A stretch of DNA of 64,000 nt from Hansfordia pulvinata (taxonomy: Eukaryota > Ascomycota > Sordariomycetes > Xylariales), in assembly GCA_006538405.1 (NCBI GenBank), contig BJKQ01000001.1, positions 3,100,001 to 3,164,000 on the forward strand, given 5' to 3'. Made by a program: the position numbers and the translations under genes. The notes under the pieces were generated by a model that searched no databases, was not told the origin of the DNA, and was given only the letters and a program-made list of their open reading frames with translations. This document shows positions 35,549-47,439 of this stretch, one piece after another (position 1 is the first letter of the stretch; each line of letters starts with the position of its first letter).

Positions 35549-36659
35549 AGTCTAGTTGATTAGAATACTCATTATAAACCCCTTTCAATATTGATCAATA
35601 TGAAAGCCCATCTTTCTAACTTATTCACCATTACACTTGTGCGCTATTCTACACAGTGTCACGGGTCTGGCCCTGGCATGCTGTTGATCATAAGTGCTGG
35701 TAAGATTGAGCACTAGGGAAGTGTCAATCTCGTATCTTTTGACTGTATGGCAGAGCGGTCTGGTTGTATTTACCAATGCATTTTCCCACATGGTCCAGAA
35801 CCGTCACAAGCAGATATCAATCGCTCCGAGCGGCTCCGCCCCCCGTCTGACCAGTCTTGCTATAAGCCGTCCACACCTCTGGTCTCCCGACCACCCGGGA
35901 CACTCATCGACCCGGCCGGATGTCAGGAACTCAGGGTGCACCCGCCGTCGAGCTCCCGTCGCACAGTTTCCTCGCCGAGGAAGGCCTCGGGTTGAAGGCA
36001 GACCTGGTCGGGCTTCCGCTGTCGTGGAAGACCGCAGACAGTCTGACTGCGCAGCGCAGGGGGTGTCAGTCACGGCCTGCGTCAAGAGTTGGGTGCTGCC
36101 AGCGTACCCAAGGGGGCGAAAGGTCGCCGTGTAGTCGGCACCGTGCTCTGTGTCATGGACGAGGACGTCGAGTCCCCCGCGGGCCCATGGGCCCCCCGTA
36201 CACGTATATGTATATGCAAATCGTTGTACATTGATGGTATTGACAAGTCTACATCCCCCAGCTGAGCGGTGCTCGTGCTCTGGGGCCGGGCTTTTCCTCC
36301 TCTCACAAAACCCCTTCCCATGCTCGCATCGTACGGCGCTCTTTCGCCGTCCTTCCATCGACGGTCTATCTTCTTGACTCAACTAGGACATGAGAGCCAT
36401 TGCTTTTTTTCCCATTCTCTTCTGGGGCTGCCGAGGGTTTCCAATGTGCGTATACATATAATACAGGATCCCCGCCAAGAAGCAGGGCCGTCTCCCGGTC
36501 TCCAGGAGATTTGTTCAGAGAACAGGCGAGGGGCGGCTGGGCAGCAGCCGGGCGACCGCATCCCACGAAGACACAGGTCGTTTCCGGCGTGATCTCGACA
36601 TCACTTTTCACAGTTTCTTTCATCTCAGCCACGTGCGCGCCCCGAGGACAACTCGCGCC
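35549..36659. other. Intergenic region
   Basis: Composition returns to GC-rich near 35800. Open frames of up to about 190 codons overlap on both strands but lack domains, plausible starts or introns. The right end is the 3' flank of the minus-strand ribosomal-protein gene. Confidence 0.5.
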
Positions 36660-37711
36660 TTACTCCTGGAAGTTGTTGCGGCGGGACAGGCCGGCGAGGC
36701 GCTCGACCTCGGCCCAGTTGACGCAGTTCCACCAGCGGGCGAGGAATTCGCGCTTGCCGCCGACGCCGTTGGCGCCGACGCCGTAGTCGCGCAGCCAGAC
36801 GTGCTCCCACGTGCTGACGCACAGGAGCGGGATGATCTCGGCGCCGCCCGGGCCCGAGTTGGTGAACCTGCTGCTCCCGCCTTGCCCGCCGCCGGCGGTG
36901 GCGGCGGCCGCCTGGCGGTCGACGTACTGCAGGGCGACGTCGTCGGTGGGGCTGCCGCCGTGGGAGTTGAGGTCGACGCCCTGGCGGCGCCAGTGGGCGG
37001 CCGTGTAGGGGGTGCCGGCCTGGTAGGTGATGAGGACGCGGAGGTCGTGGGACCGGACGTCCTTGACGAGCCAGACGAAGCCCGGGCCGAACATGGCGTC
37101 GGCCGTGGCCAGGAGCTCGCGGCGCATGGTGTCGACGGAGCCGAAGCAGCGCTCAATCTCGTGCTTGAGGGGCGTGGGGATGGGGTTCTCGGGGACGGCG
37201 GCGGGGTCCGCCTGGCCGTTGGCCTCCAGCTCGGCGTACGCCTTCTCCATGTTGCGCAGGCTTTTGAAGAAGAGGTGGTTGTTGTGCGCCATCGAGGCGT
37301 AGTTGAAGAGGGCGGCGCGGTCGGGCTGGCGGGCTGTCTCCTTGATGATGGAGATGGGGTCCTTCTCGTAGTATTCGGTGCCTGTCCAGAGGTCAGCGGG
37401 AGGGGGGATTCAAGGAGAGACGGAGCAGGCCCGGAAAGGGGGCAGCAGAACGCACCAGCCGTCATGTCGTTGAGCTTCTCGGTGACAAAGTGCTGGTACT
37501 GGTTCCAGGCAATGTCGAAGCCGCCGTCCGACAGCAGGCCGGGGACGCCGCTCTCGGCGGTGAAGTGGTCGAGGGTGGGCACGTGGTGGCGCGCGCGCGT
37601 TGGCTGCTGCATGTGCCTCTGCACCTGGGCGCGCACGGCGGCCGGGCCCTGGAGGAGGCCCGCGGCGGCGGTGGCCGCGGCGCGCGGTGTCCTTAATCTG
37701 GGGCGCAGCAT
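36660..37711 (-). CDS. Mitochondrial small-subunit ribosomal protein, Fe/Mn-SOD-like (mS42/mS43 family)
   Basis: Two exons, 37711-37456 and 37381-36660, with a 74-nt intron (GTGCGT donor, CTGAC branch, CAG acceptor), give 325 residues. The N-terminus is rich in Arg and Ala with no acidic residues, like a mitochondrial targeting sequence. The fold of iron/manganese superoxide dismutase is recognisable: HNNHLFF at 118-124, FGPGFVWLV, and STWEHVWLRDYG at 275-286 followed by ARWWNCVNW. The metal-binding Asp of the usual DVWEH is Ser275, and the N-terminal His ligand region (AWNQYQHFVTEKLN) also does not match. This pattern is known from the mitoribosomal proteins Mrp1 and Rsm26, which adopt the SOD fold without its activity. 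Which of the two paralogues it is cannot be decided by eye. Confidence 0.8.
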
Positions 37712-38482
37712 GGTCTAGATGTGGAGCTGGGGGGCGAGGGACGAGGGCGACGACAGCATTGATGATGGGGTGGTGGTGGTGGAGGGTCGCGTCGGGAGGT
37801 GTCGTGGCGTGGTAGCGTGTCTGACGGTGATGTCGTGTGTCGAGGACTTTTTTTGCGGCTGTAGCTAGGTCGTCCGGTGATTGTACGGCTAGATGGACGG
37901 TAGGGTACGAGGCTCGTGGATGAGTGGGGCGGGATAGCTCCACCGTGAGATCCAATACGGAGCAGAGTCGGCGATGGTTGTTCCGTCGCATACGGGCAGA
38001 AACGAAACGGGCGGCCGTCAATTTGAGGCTTCTCACGGCGTTCGGACCGCTCAATGCAAGGCAAAGACGGTGAAAATAGAGGTCATGGATGAGTTGCTCG
38101 TAACGTATTTCTAGTGTGAGGATGACTTGACGGGTTTGCTGAGTGATCGGAACCCGGACTGTCCTCACTGACTTTAACCTACGACCCACCGTCATTTCAG
38201 AGAGGCGCCGTTAGGAAAGGGGCTGAAGGACGCCCGCGTTCACAATGTTGGGAAGCGGCACACAGACAGAACTTGTCAACCACCCTTCAAGACATCGGCC
38301 TGATCACTCGTAACTCCAATCCATTGATTGTAATGGCTTATTGATATCGGACCACATGGCCCACCAGGTAATGTATGAAAAAAGAAGATTCAAAATTAGA
38401 CAGTCTACCTCCAACACCAACGAAGAAGCATCATCAAAAGTCGTCATCATCATCATGATCCCCCGCCCATTTTCCTTCCCCT
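37712..38482. other. Intergenic region
   Basis: This is the promoter side of the ribosomal-protein gene and the 3' flank of the P450 gene; both are on the minus strand. No gene is seen. Confidence 0.55.
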
Positions 38483-40123
38483 CTACGCCTCATCCTTGGC
38501 GTCGAGGTTCCTCCTCCAGATCTTGACGGGCATAGGGCCCAGGATGTGGTTCATGGTCTCCTCGCGCTGGAGGACGAAGCCCGGGGGCAGGGCGAACTCG
38601 TAGCGGTGGACGACGGAGGCGACGACGACGGCCTGCTCGAGGTAGGAGATGTTGCGGCCGATGCAGCCGCGGGAGCCGGCGGAGAAGGTGATGAAGGAGC
38701 TCTGCAGCTCCTTGCCCTTGTCGCCGAGGAAGCGCTCGGGGATGAAGCTCTCGGCGTCCGGGTAGGCGTTCTCGTCGCGGTGGGCGACGAGGGCGGACAT
38801 GCAGACGGAGGTGTTGCCGGGGATGTAGTCGCCGGCGACCTGCCAGCCCTCGGGCGGGGTCTTGCGGGCAGGCCGTGCGGGGTCGGGGGCTGGAGGCGGA
38901 GGGACTCGTCGAGGACGGCGCGCAGGTAGGGGAGGTGCTTGACCTTGTCGTAGGGGGCGATGGCCTCGTCCGGGTCGAGGACGGCGTCGAGCTCCTCGCG
39001 TACCTGGGCGAGGACCTTGGGGTGGCGCAGCAGCTCGTAGAGGCAGTTGGTGATGGCGATGGCGGTGGTGACGCTGCCGGCGTTCATCATGATGTTCATC
39101 TCGGCGACGATCTCGCCCCACTCGAGGTTCTGCGCGGTGCCGTCCTTGTCCTCCATGAGGGACTGGAAGAAGTCGTCGAGCTTCTCACCGGCGCGGTAGC
39201 GCTCGAGGCGGTCGGCAGCCTGCTTCATTACGATGGGCTCCCAGCCGGCCGAGTCGCGGGACATCTTGCGGTAGTAAGGGACGATGTCGCACAGCTTGTT
39301 GAGGATGGGAAAGTAGTCGTAGCTCCAGATGAGCAGGGACTGCTTGCGGGCGCCCGGGTAGAGGGCGTCGCGCAGGTTGCACTCGAAGAGGGAGCCGTCG
39401 AGGTTGCGGGCGGCGACGCGGTCGTGGCCGTTGTCGAGCAGCCCGAGGCGGCCGGACATGCCGATGTCGACAATGGCGTCGAGGGTGAAGAAGTTGGTCC
39501 ACTTGCGGAAGTCGAGGTTGACGTCGGCGGGGTCGGGGTTCTTCTGGGAGGCGGGCAGGGGCTCGGTGCAGCACTGCTCAAAGTGCTTGAACATGCGCTG
39601 GACCTTGTCGGCGACCTTGTACTCCCAGCCCTCGAGGTTCTTGAGGGCGTAGGCGTTGGAGAGGATCTTGCGCTTGCGGGAGTGGTCGCCCTTGTCGATG
39701 ACGTCGGCGAGGTGGTAGTGGGAGCCGGCCCCGACAATGTACTGCTCGTCCTTGGTGCAGGGGGAGCCGTGGCCGTAGATGCCCTTGATGGCCTCGACGC
39801 GGCCGAAGGACAGCGTGTTGGGGCCGGTGCGGATGACGGGGTGCTTCTTGTGCAGCCTGGCCAGGTGCTCCGAGCGGGCGCCGCTGTGGGCCAAGATCAT
39901 GAAGGGCAGGTTCGTGATGCCCGACAGGGGGCTCATGTTGGGATACCGGCGGAGGCCTGGGCGTGTTAGTGCGTGTGTGCATGACGGTAGAACAAGAGGA
40001 CTCACCCTTGGGGTCGCGGTAGTACTGGGCGACCGGGCGGACGATGAAGTAGAAGAAGAAGAGGCCAAAGACGGCGGCCGCGTAGGGCAGCGCCGCCTGG
40101 GAGGAAGCCTGGACGTTCAACAT
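38483..40123 (-). CDS. Cytochrome P450 monooxygenase
   Basis: Two exons, 40123-40006 and 39956-38483, with a 49-nt intron after residue 39. An N-terminal membrane anchor (AALPYAAAVFGLFFFYFIV) is followed by a proline-containing hinge. P450 marks include the I-helix region MNAGSVTTAIAITN, the ExxR motif in DESLRLQP, the PERF segment (FIPERFLGDKG), and the heme loop FSAGSRGCIGRN with the ligand at about Cys471. The frame breaks at the GGG at 38866-38868. One extra C on the coding strand gives the family-like GLPRKTPPEGW and a 530-residue protein. It should sit on the endoplasmic reticulum and take electrons from a P450 reductase, encoded 3.8 kb away. The substrate cannot be read from the sequence; a role in aromatic or terpenoid oxidation is only a guess. 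Confidence 0.9.
38866..38868 (-). other. Probable missing-base frameshift in the P450 gene
   Basis: Upstream and downstream frames are each strongly P450-like. They join into a typical P450 sequence if the run of three Gs (plus strand) had four. Confidence 0.75.
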
Positions 40124-40929
40124 GGTGAAGAGAAGGCCGGGAGGGAGAGTTGAGGTGGTGGTGATCTCAGAGTCCGACTGACGCGGATCGACTGTGATGG
40201 GACTCGAGAAGGAGCAGCAGTCGACTGATATAATGGTGGTGAGTGTCCATAGTGTGCCTGGCTCCCATGCCTGGCAGTTAGTAGGTGGTTACCCATTGTG
40301 ACGCCCAATCGACAGACAGATACGACCGCCCGCCAGCCCACGATGACCCCGCGGTATACTCCAGTGTAATTGTGGACGACATGAGCCGCGTGGGGGAGGC
40401 GAAGGCATCGAGGCACAGGGCGGAACGGACTGCTCGCCCACTCCAGCAGCCAGACTCAAAGCGGTAATGTAATCCGCCCGCGATTTCGTGTGTGGCGCGG
40501 GTACCGAAGTATTGCGATGCGTACCGCACCTAGCCTAATCTGGTAGCGAGTCGGACACACCGGACGTGAGTACATACGGCATGTACCCATCCTTGGCTCC
40601 CCGCACAAAGGCACTTCTCCACAAAAACAGACATACAGACACAATTGGAAGACAGAGGCTGACTACGCTGACGAACTCTTCTGCGCCCCGCAAACAGAGT
40701 CGTCCATTCCGACTGGTTGACTCGGGCGAAATCCACTTGCACATCTACAGGGGCCTACAGGACGAGGAGCATTGCCCCGTGGGGTTCGTGTCCCCCGACG
40801 AAAAGAGTTAAAATTTCGCGACGCTGCTCCCTCTGCAACGCTGCCACCCGCACACACCCACTTACACGACGCCCCGCCACGTCGCGACGTCCGTCGTCCA
40901 TCGCCAGCCCCTCCTGTCACATCCCCTCA
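40124..40929. promoter_or_regulatory. Shared promoter region of the divergent P450 and Zn2Cys6 regulator genes
   Basis: 806 bases separate the two start codons, and no gene is seen between. The arrangement allows coordinated control; a binding site cannot be assigned by eye. Confidence 0.5.
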
Positions 40930-43635
40930 ATGGCGACCAGTGAGCGGAAGAGATTGCCGGGATGTGAGGTAAGGGCAATAATTCCCCGCGACGGCCAGCG
41001 CTGGTCCTCTCGTCCTTTCCCGCGCGATGCCCTCCTCTCTCATCTCACGCGATGGCCCCCTGGCTGACTGATGCGCCTGTCTCGTGTGCTCACAGGCTTG
41101 CCGAGACAAGTAGGTAACCCCGTCCGATCTGGCTGTGGGGAGAGAGACAGAGAGTGCCGAGAGAGACAGAGAGAAGCAGAGGAAGGAAAACGAGCCTCAA
41201 AGCACTGACGCAACGGCGGACAACGGCACAGGCACATCAAGTGTACGTACAGTCACCCTTCCACCAATCTCGTCTCGCCCATGCTGACCATGGTCGGCAG
41301 GCGATCGCAAGGATCCCTGTACCCAGTGCGACAAGAAGAAGATCCGCTGCGTCCGCGCCGTCAAGTTCCGCTTCCGCCACAGCTTCAATCCCAGGTGAGT
41401 GGCCGTAGACACAGGCGAGGCCTAGGCGCCGTGGAGGTAAACTCCCTGCTGACCCCCCCCCTGAACCCCAGCATCGAGGATGGCTCCTACGAGTTTGCCG
41501 GCAGCCAGCGCTGGTGCAGCGTCCAGGGCAAGAGGCTCAAGTTCATCGACGAGACGGTCGAGCTGTCGGCCAATTACGAGCATGGCTTAGCCCTCTCCGA
41601 CCCGGACGCGGATGTCCCCGAGCCTATGCCCTTCCGTGATTCCGATCCCGAGCCCGATTCCGGGCGCTCAGTAGACCGCGGCCGTCGTCGTCGCGCCTCT
41701 GCTGCTGCTCCGCGGCCGGCGGCCAACACGCCCCCAGACGCGGTATCAGCAGTAGCAGCACCGAGAAGAAGTTCAGAGGCCAACATCCCTATCGACCCTT
41801 TGTTACAGACTCACAACAACAGCAATACCCCCAGTGCCACCAGCAGACACAGTGATAGCAGCACCCGCCACAACCCACCACCACCACCACCACCATCATT
41901 ACCGTCACTCCCATCACTACCACCGTTGCAGCCACCACCACCACCGCGGCCGGCCCCTGCATCCTCTCGCTTCCCCGATCACGCCGACGGCCTCTCCATC
42001 GGCCGCGGCGGCCAGGTCCGGCCCTCCGCCATCTACCCCGGCCGCAACTCCGGCGGCGGCTCCGACCCGGGCGCCATCTACGCCGACGGCCCCGGCCCGG
42101 CCCCGGCTTGCCTCGGTCTTTGCCTCGGCATGACCGCCGGGCCCTCGCGCTTCCCCCTCAAGAACCGCCACGAGGCCGACCTGCTCCGTCACTACGCCGG
42201 CCGCCTCGCCCCGGCCCTCGACTACTGCGACCCCGAGTCCCACTTCGCCTATGCCGTCCCAGAGGCCGCCCGCCGCTCCCACCCGCTGACTATCGTCGTC
42301 AACCTGCTGGCCACCAAGAGCCTCAAGGCGAGCGGCGGCGGCGGCGGCGGCAGCAGCAGCAGTGATGGTCGTGAGCTGTGGTCGACGGCGGGAGCGGCGA
42401 CGCACCAACAGGCGTGTCTGCCCTGTTTCATGTCGGCCACGAATTTCGCAGGCGACTACCTCCCCGAACCGTCATTCGCGGCCATTGTCCTACTGCGGTT
42501 CCTCACGAGCGTCGCCGGTACGTGGCCTTCTCCCTCTAACCCTGAGACGTGGCTAGCTAACCTCCCCGAAACAATAGCCCCGGCCCCCGCGGCCGAGGAG
42601 GAAACCCACCTCATCGCAATGCGCGCCGCGCTGGCCACGCAGAGCCGCTACCTGTGGCCCGGAGGCTTCCACCAGGCCGTCTTCTGGGCCGGCGTGCGCC
42701 AGGAGATCCACCTGGCCATCGTGCACCAGCGGTCCGTCGGCCTGCGCCTCGAGACGTCCCCGCACTACCACCACCACCTCCACGGCAGCGGAGGCCGCTC
42801 GGCGACGACGCCGACGCCGACGTCGGCCATGCCCACGTCGGCGGCCCCCGCGGACGACCACGCATGGGCCCACCGGATCCTGCTGCACCTGCTCGAGGTC
42901 ATCGACTTCTGCTTCGGGGGCGACGCGGACCGCCGCGCCGCCGTCACGTACGACGGGCTCGTCGAGTACTCGGCGCGCTGGATGACGTCCAAGCCCGAGT
43001 GCTTCTCGCCCGTCTTCTTCCGCGAGCCCCGCCGCGGCGAGGTCTTCCCCCGCGTCGCCTTCCTGACCGATACCATCGCCGCCGCCCTGCAGTACTACTA
43101 CCTCGTGCGCATCCTGCTGACGGCGCACAACCCCAAGATCCCCGGCTGGGGCAGAGCCACAAGCTGGCCGTCAAGGCGATAGATGTGAGTGAGGTTTTTT
43201 GTGTTAATCTGAACCACCGTGATGTGAGAGTGAAATGAAAGAAAGTGCGCTGACGACGTGGACCAGAACGAGATCAGGGCCGACGCGCGGATCCTGTGCG
43301 GCATCGCGGAGACGGCCGACCAGGTGCACCCGTCGTACACGTAAGTTCTTGAAGCGAGCAGCCCGGTCGGCGCCGTGCTGACTGACCCTGCAGAGTCGCC
43401 ACGTCGGGGATCTGGCTGGCCGGGGACCGGTTCAGCAACGAGGCGGACCAGCGGGCGCTCTTTGACATTCTGCTCAAGACGGAGGAGACGTTTGGGTGGT
43501 CCACGGAGGCCATGTGAGTGTTGTCCGTCTTGTGGCCGTGAACGTCTACTAACATTGTGCGTCTTTAGCCGGGGTAACCTCGAAGACACGTGGGGCTGGT
43601 CGGAAGGCCGGGACGCGGTTATGGGCTCGATGTAG
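40930..43635 (+). CDS. Zn2Cys6 transcription factor with zinc cluster split by an 11-nt microexon
   Basis: Nine exons: 40930-40968, 41096-41109, 41232-41242, 41301-41394, 41472-42517, 42578-43184, 43267-43340, 43394-43513 and 43569-43635. The first four exons (39, 14, 11 and 94 nt) join in phase to MATSERKRLPGCEACRDKHI and onward. This gives Cys12, 15, 22, 28, 31 and 38 with the canonical spacing 2, 6, 5, 2, 6. Conserved flanking text follows (VKFRFRHSFNPS, then RLKFIDETVEL). Next come a Pro/His-rich linker and a fungal regulatory domain (RHEADLLRHYAGRL; FWAGVRQEIHLAIVHQRSVG). A single missing C in the run at 43141-43143 breaks the frame; joined, it reads NPKIPRLGQSHKL and totals about 690 residues. 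It is divergent from the P450 gene and convergent with the reductase gene, so it is a likely regulator of both. Confidence 0.85.
41232..41242 (+). other. 11-nt microexon encoding part of the zinc cluster
   Basis: The exon is GCACATCAAGT, preceded by CACAG and followed by GTACGT. It supplies His-Ile-Lys between split Lys and Cys codons. Without it the six-cysteine spacing fails and the second exon would run into a TAG. Confidence 0.8.
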
Positions 43636-43879
43636 ACACAATCCAGCCGCGATGGCAAGTCTGATGAGCAGGTCTGATGAATAACTTCGTCTGTCTAGGT
43701 GCCCTACAGGTGTCATGTTTTCTACATGCTTGTCTTTCGATCTCGTCTCCGCCACCTCCGCGAAGTATTAGTAAAACCAATCCAAGCATAACTCCGGGAA
43801 ATCAACTACCCCACCCCACCAACAAGGAACACAGAATCTCATCATAATCGTCGTACATGATCATCACTGTCATCACCGC

Positions 43880-46278
43880 TCAACCCCATACGTCCTCCTG
43901 CCACTTGCGCGTCCGCTTCAGCCTGTCCACCCACTCGCGCGCCTCCGCCTCGTCGCCCGCCCCTTCTCCGCCGCGATGGCCTGCCCCACGACCCGCGTGA
44001 CGTCGCGGGCCATGCTGGCCCGCCCGCAGATGTACAGGTTGGCGTTGGCCTCGAGCAGCCGGCACACCTCGGCGCGGCGCTCCCACACGCGGTCCTGCAC
44101 GTACCGCCTCTCGTGGCCCAGATCCGCCGCGCGCGAGAAGGCCGTCACCACCTCGAGGAGCTTCTCCTCCTGCTCGTCACTGCCGGAGCCGGAGTTGTTG
44201 AGGGAAGCCTCCCACCCCGCGACCTCGTCGCGGTAGATGTAGTCCTCGTCGGGCCGGCGGCACCCGAACACGAGGACCATCTTGCCGACCGGCTTGCCCA
44301 TGGCGGCCAGCCTCTCGCGCTCGGCGACGAAGCCGCGGAAGGGGGCCAGTCCGGTGCCCGCGGCGATCATGACCAGCGGCGTGGTGGACAGCGCGGGCAG
44401 CTTGAACTTGGACCGGCGGATGTGCGCGTGCACCAGGCCCCCCTCGAGGGCGTTGCCCGGGCCGCCCAGGGCGTACTTTACCGCCGCGGGGGAGGGCTGC
44501 TGCTGCTGCTGCTGGTCGCCCGAGAGGGACTGCGTCAGGCAGTGGAGGTAGTTGCTCGCCAGGCCCGGGATCACCGCGCCGCTGCTGCCGCCGTCGGCCG
44601 AGGAAGGAAGCTCGGTGTTGGCCACGAGCGCGGTGATGGTCGGCGCGCGGGGCGAGGTCACGCTCGAGCTCGAGATGGAGTAGTACCGCGGCTGCGTGCG
44701 GGGCAGGATCTCGACGAGGTACGACAGCGGCAGCGCCGACCAGACCCCTTGCTCCTGCTGGGCCCCGTCGGCCGCACCACCACCCGATGCGCGAGAGGCC
44801 AGCACCAGCAGGCGGGCCACGGTGATGTGGTGGCCCGCGGACAGCGCGGCGTAGGCGGCGCGGTCCCGGCTGCACCCGACGAGGAACTCGCGCGCCGCCG
44901 CCGACGGCGCGAAGCGCGCCAGGCCCCGCGCCGCGTCGCGCGACACGGGCGCGCCCACCTCGAGGTAGTACCTCAGCAGGGCGTCGATGGTGGTCGGCGA
45001 GGGGATGCGGGTTTTCACGGCCGGGTCGGCGGCGCGGATCAGCAGCGGGGTCGCGCGACGCTGCGGGTCCGCGGCCAGCCCCAGGACGGACAGCAGCAGC
45101 TCGACCTCGCCGTCCGCGCCCACGGGCCACACCGCCAGGTGGTCGCCCGTCTTGTACGTCAGCTCGGGCTGGTCGCGCAGGTCGAGCTCCATGTGCAGGC
45201 AGTTGCGGCCCGACGCGGGGGCGAAGAGCTCGCGGTGCTCGCGGACGCGCAGCGGGCGGATCGCCGAGTTGCCGCCGCCTCCCGAGGACGCAGAAGAAGA
45301 CTTGTCGTGCGCGGGCTCGCCGGCGTGCAGGTCCGAGAGGTCCAGCGAGGGATCCTCGATGACCTCGATGGCGGGCTCGTAGGCGTCGCTGCCGTCGCCG
45401 TCGTTCTCCGCGAAGCCGCCCGAGACCAGCGCCGCGTACAGGTCGTCCTTCCACGCTAGGAAGTCCTCCTCGGTGGTCCCCTGCTTGTCGTCGGCCCTGC
45501 CCGTGGGTGCGAGCGGCGGCGGCGCGCCGGCGGCCTCGAGGGCGGCGGTCACCTGGTCGATGACGCGGTTGTAGTGGCGGTAGTCGCTGTTGCCGAGGCC
45601 GAAGGCCGCGTAGCGCAGGGCCGACATGAGGGGCGGCGGGGTCTTGTTGTTGCTGTCTTTATCGTCCGACTTGGTTGTCGCCGCCGTCGTCTTGCCCAGC
45701 CACTCGCAGAACGGCGTCGCGTTGTCGCTGGGGTCGCCCTCGCCGTACGTCGACATGACGAAGACGGCCACCCGGCCCGTGCCCGACAGCTCCGCCACCG
45801 TCTCGGCGTCGTAGTCGGACAGGTCGGCCGCCATGGCCCCGGCCTTGAGGCGCCGCGGCAGCTCGCGCGCCAGCCGGTTCGCGAACCCCTCCGCCGTCCC
45901 CGACTGCGAGCCCCAGAAGACGATGACGTCCTTGCCCTGCGGTGTTCTGGTCAGTCATCAAGCCCCGCGTGGAATCTTGGACGAGAACAAAAAAAAAAAA
46001 AGCGACAGAAAAACTTACAAGCTCCTCCGCCCGCTTGGCAATGTTGCGCGTCCTGCCCCGCGCGCGCCGGCCCCCTCGGCGCCCTCCTGCACCCGCTCGA
46101 ACATCTTGTACGCGTACGGGTCCGGCCGGTCCCACGTGTACGGGCGCAACGCCCAGGCGCCCAGGAAGACGCCCGCCGACGCCAGCGCCAGCGCGTCCGC
46201 GTGGCTCGACGGCGTCAGGTACTGCAGGATCTTGTCCGGGTCGGCCTGCAGGCCGAGCCGCAGGAGGTGGTCCGTCAT
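43880..46278 (-). CDS. NADPH-cytochrome P450 reductase
   Basis: Two exons, 46278-46019 and 45936-43880, with an 82-nt intron. An N-terminal anchor lies at about residues 28-46. The FMN domain has GSQSGTAEGFANRLA, MSTYGEGDPSDNA and AAFGLGNSDYRHYN. The FAD domain has LTYKTGDHLAVWP and PRYYSISSSSV. The NADPH domain has AAGTGLAPFRGFVAERERL, FGCRRPDEDYIYRDE and YVQDRVWERRAEV. The C-terminus is WVDRLKRTRKWQEDVWG, the usual aromatic end. Two missing bases, in the four-base runs at 46056-46059 and 43960-43963, break the frame; joined, the protein is about 772 residues. It passes electrons from NADPH through FAD and FMN to P450s on the ER. It is longer than typical reductases because of low-complexity inserts, so it may be an additional copy dedicated to the adjacent P450 rather than the housekeeping one. 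Confidence 0.92.
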
Positions 46279-46283
46279 GGTTC

Positions 46284-46314
<31 letters not shown>

Positions 46315-47439
46315 ACAGGGAGAAGAACAGAAGTAGTTTGGTGTGCCAGTCGTGATGTCTGCTTCAGACAGAGAATGGATGACTGGCTGGAATAAAACCG
46401 AGTGCCTCGTGGTTTGCGAGTAGATGGAGATGTGGTTCAGAGCGGCGCGCCCACGAAGGTCTCTTCTGTCGTGCCTTTATAGCTTCTGCCCGACAGCGGG
46501 CACTTAGACGCCCCATCCCCGTAGTCTGCGCCAGATCGTATACTGAATGAAGAGCCTCTGATTCGGCAGTATTCTCGGCCTGGTCTGGGCGGACGAGCCC
46601 TCCCAACGCGGTCATAGGTCGCTGTCTTCCCCCCTCCTCCTCCTCCTCCCCACATACGCCCTCTCACTCACCCCGGGGAAAAGAGGGCAGGATGCCAGCC
46701 CACCTTCTTCTCCGCATTCTCGAGGTGGGGCAGCGATCACTCGAGCTTTCCGGGGAAAGAATAATGACAGAGCTAGAGAGGGCCGTTTTCTTCTTCTTTT
46801 TTTCCCTTTGGGGTAAGAAATGGACGAGCGACCGGGGGGGGGGCAAAGAAGCGGAAAACATTTCCCAATTCGACAATTTCTCGCCGAAGCCAATTCGACG
46901 AGGGAACGAACCGCCCCTGCCCCAGCCCTCGCCCCAGGCCTAGCGAAATCGACAGCTTCGAACCAGACTGACGGTCGGCGCCCGCCCAGTCTCCTCCCGC
47001 GTCGGCATACGGGTCCCAATGGGAATGTGCCCATCTGCCCGCTGCACGGATCGAGTAAGCTGCCCCGAGGGACAAGGTGGCGGCGGCGGCAGCTAGCAAG
47101 ATGGCACATCTCTGCCCGTGCCTGGAAGAAGCTACAGACCCGCGGGCAGCGGCGCTTCCCCGGGAGACGGGCTACGTCTGGGCCTACTACTCGCACCTGT
47201 CTGCGCCTGCTGCGCCGCAGCCGCGGGGATCGCCGTCTCATGTACTGAGCAACGGTAATTCTTTGGCACTGTCGATATCTGCAATCTCGAGGCCCCTTCA
47301 CCCGCATCGTGCCCTGGTGATACCCAGGGAAACCTTTCAGGTTACGGGGCCGCAGGATCGTCTCGCGTGCAGAGGGCTTGAACAACACCGTCGGGTCATC
47401 CTGGAAATCAAAAAGCGGCATTCTCGTCTTTGCTAGGGC
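46279..47439. other. Intergenic region upstream of the reductase gene
   Basis: This is the promoter side of the reductase gene and the 3' flank of the second regulator. A CA/GA-type tract precedes the reductase ATG. Open frames here lack domains. Confidence 0.5.

Noticed and set aside
40930..41115. The zinc-cluster regulator as a pseudogene, because GCTTGCCGAGACAAG is followed in frame by TAG
   Set aside because: A GTAGGT donor inside that sequence and the 11-nt exon at 41232-41242 give a perfect zinc cluster, so the TAG is intronic.
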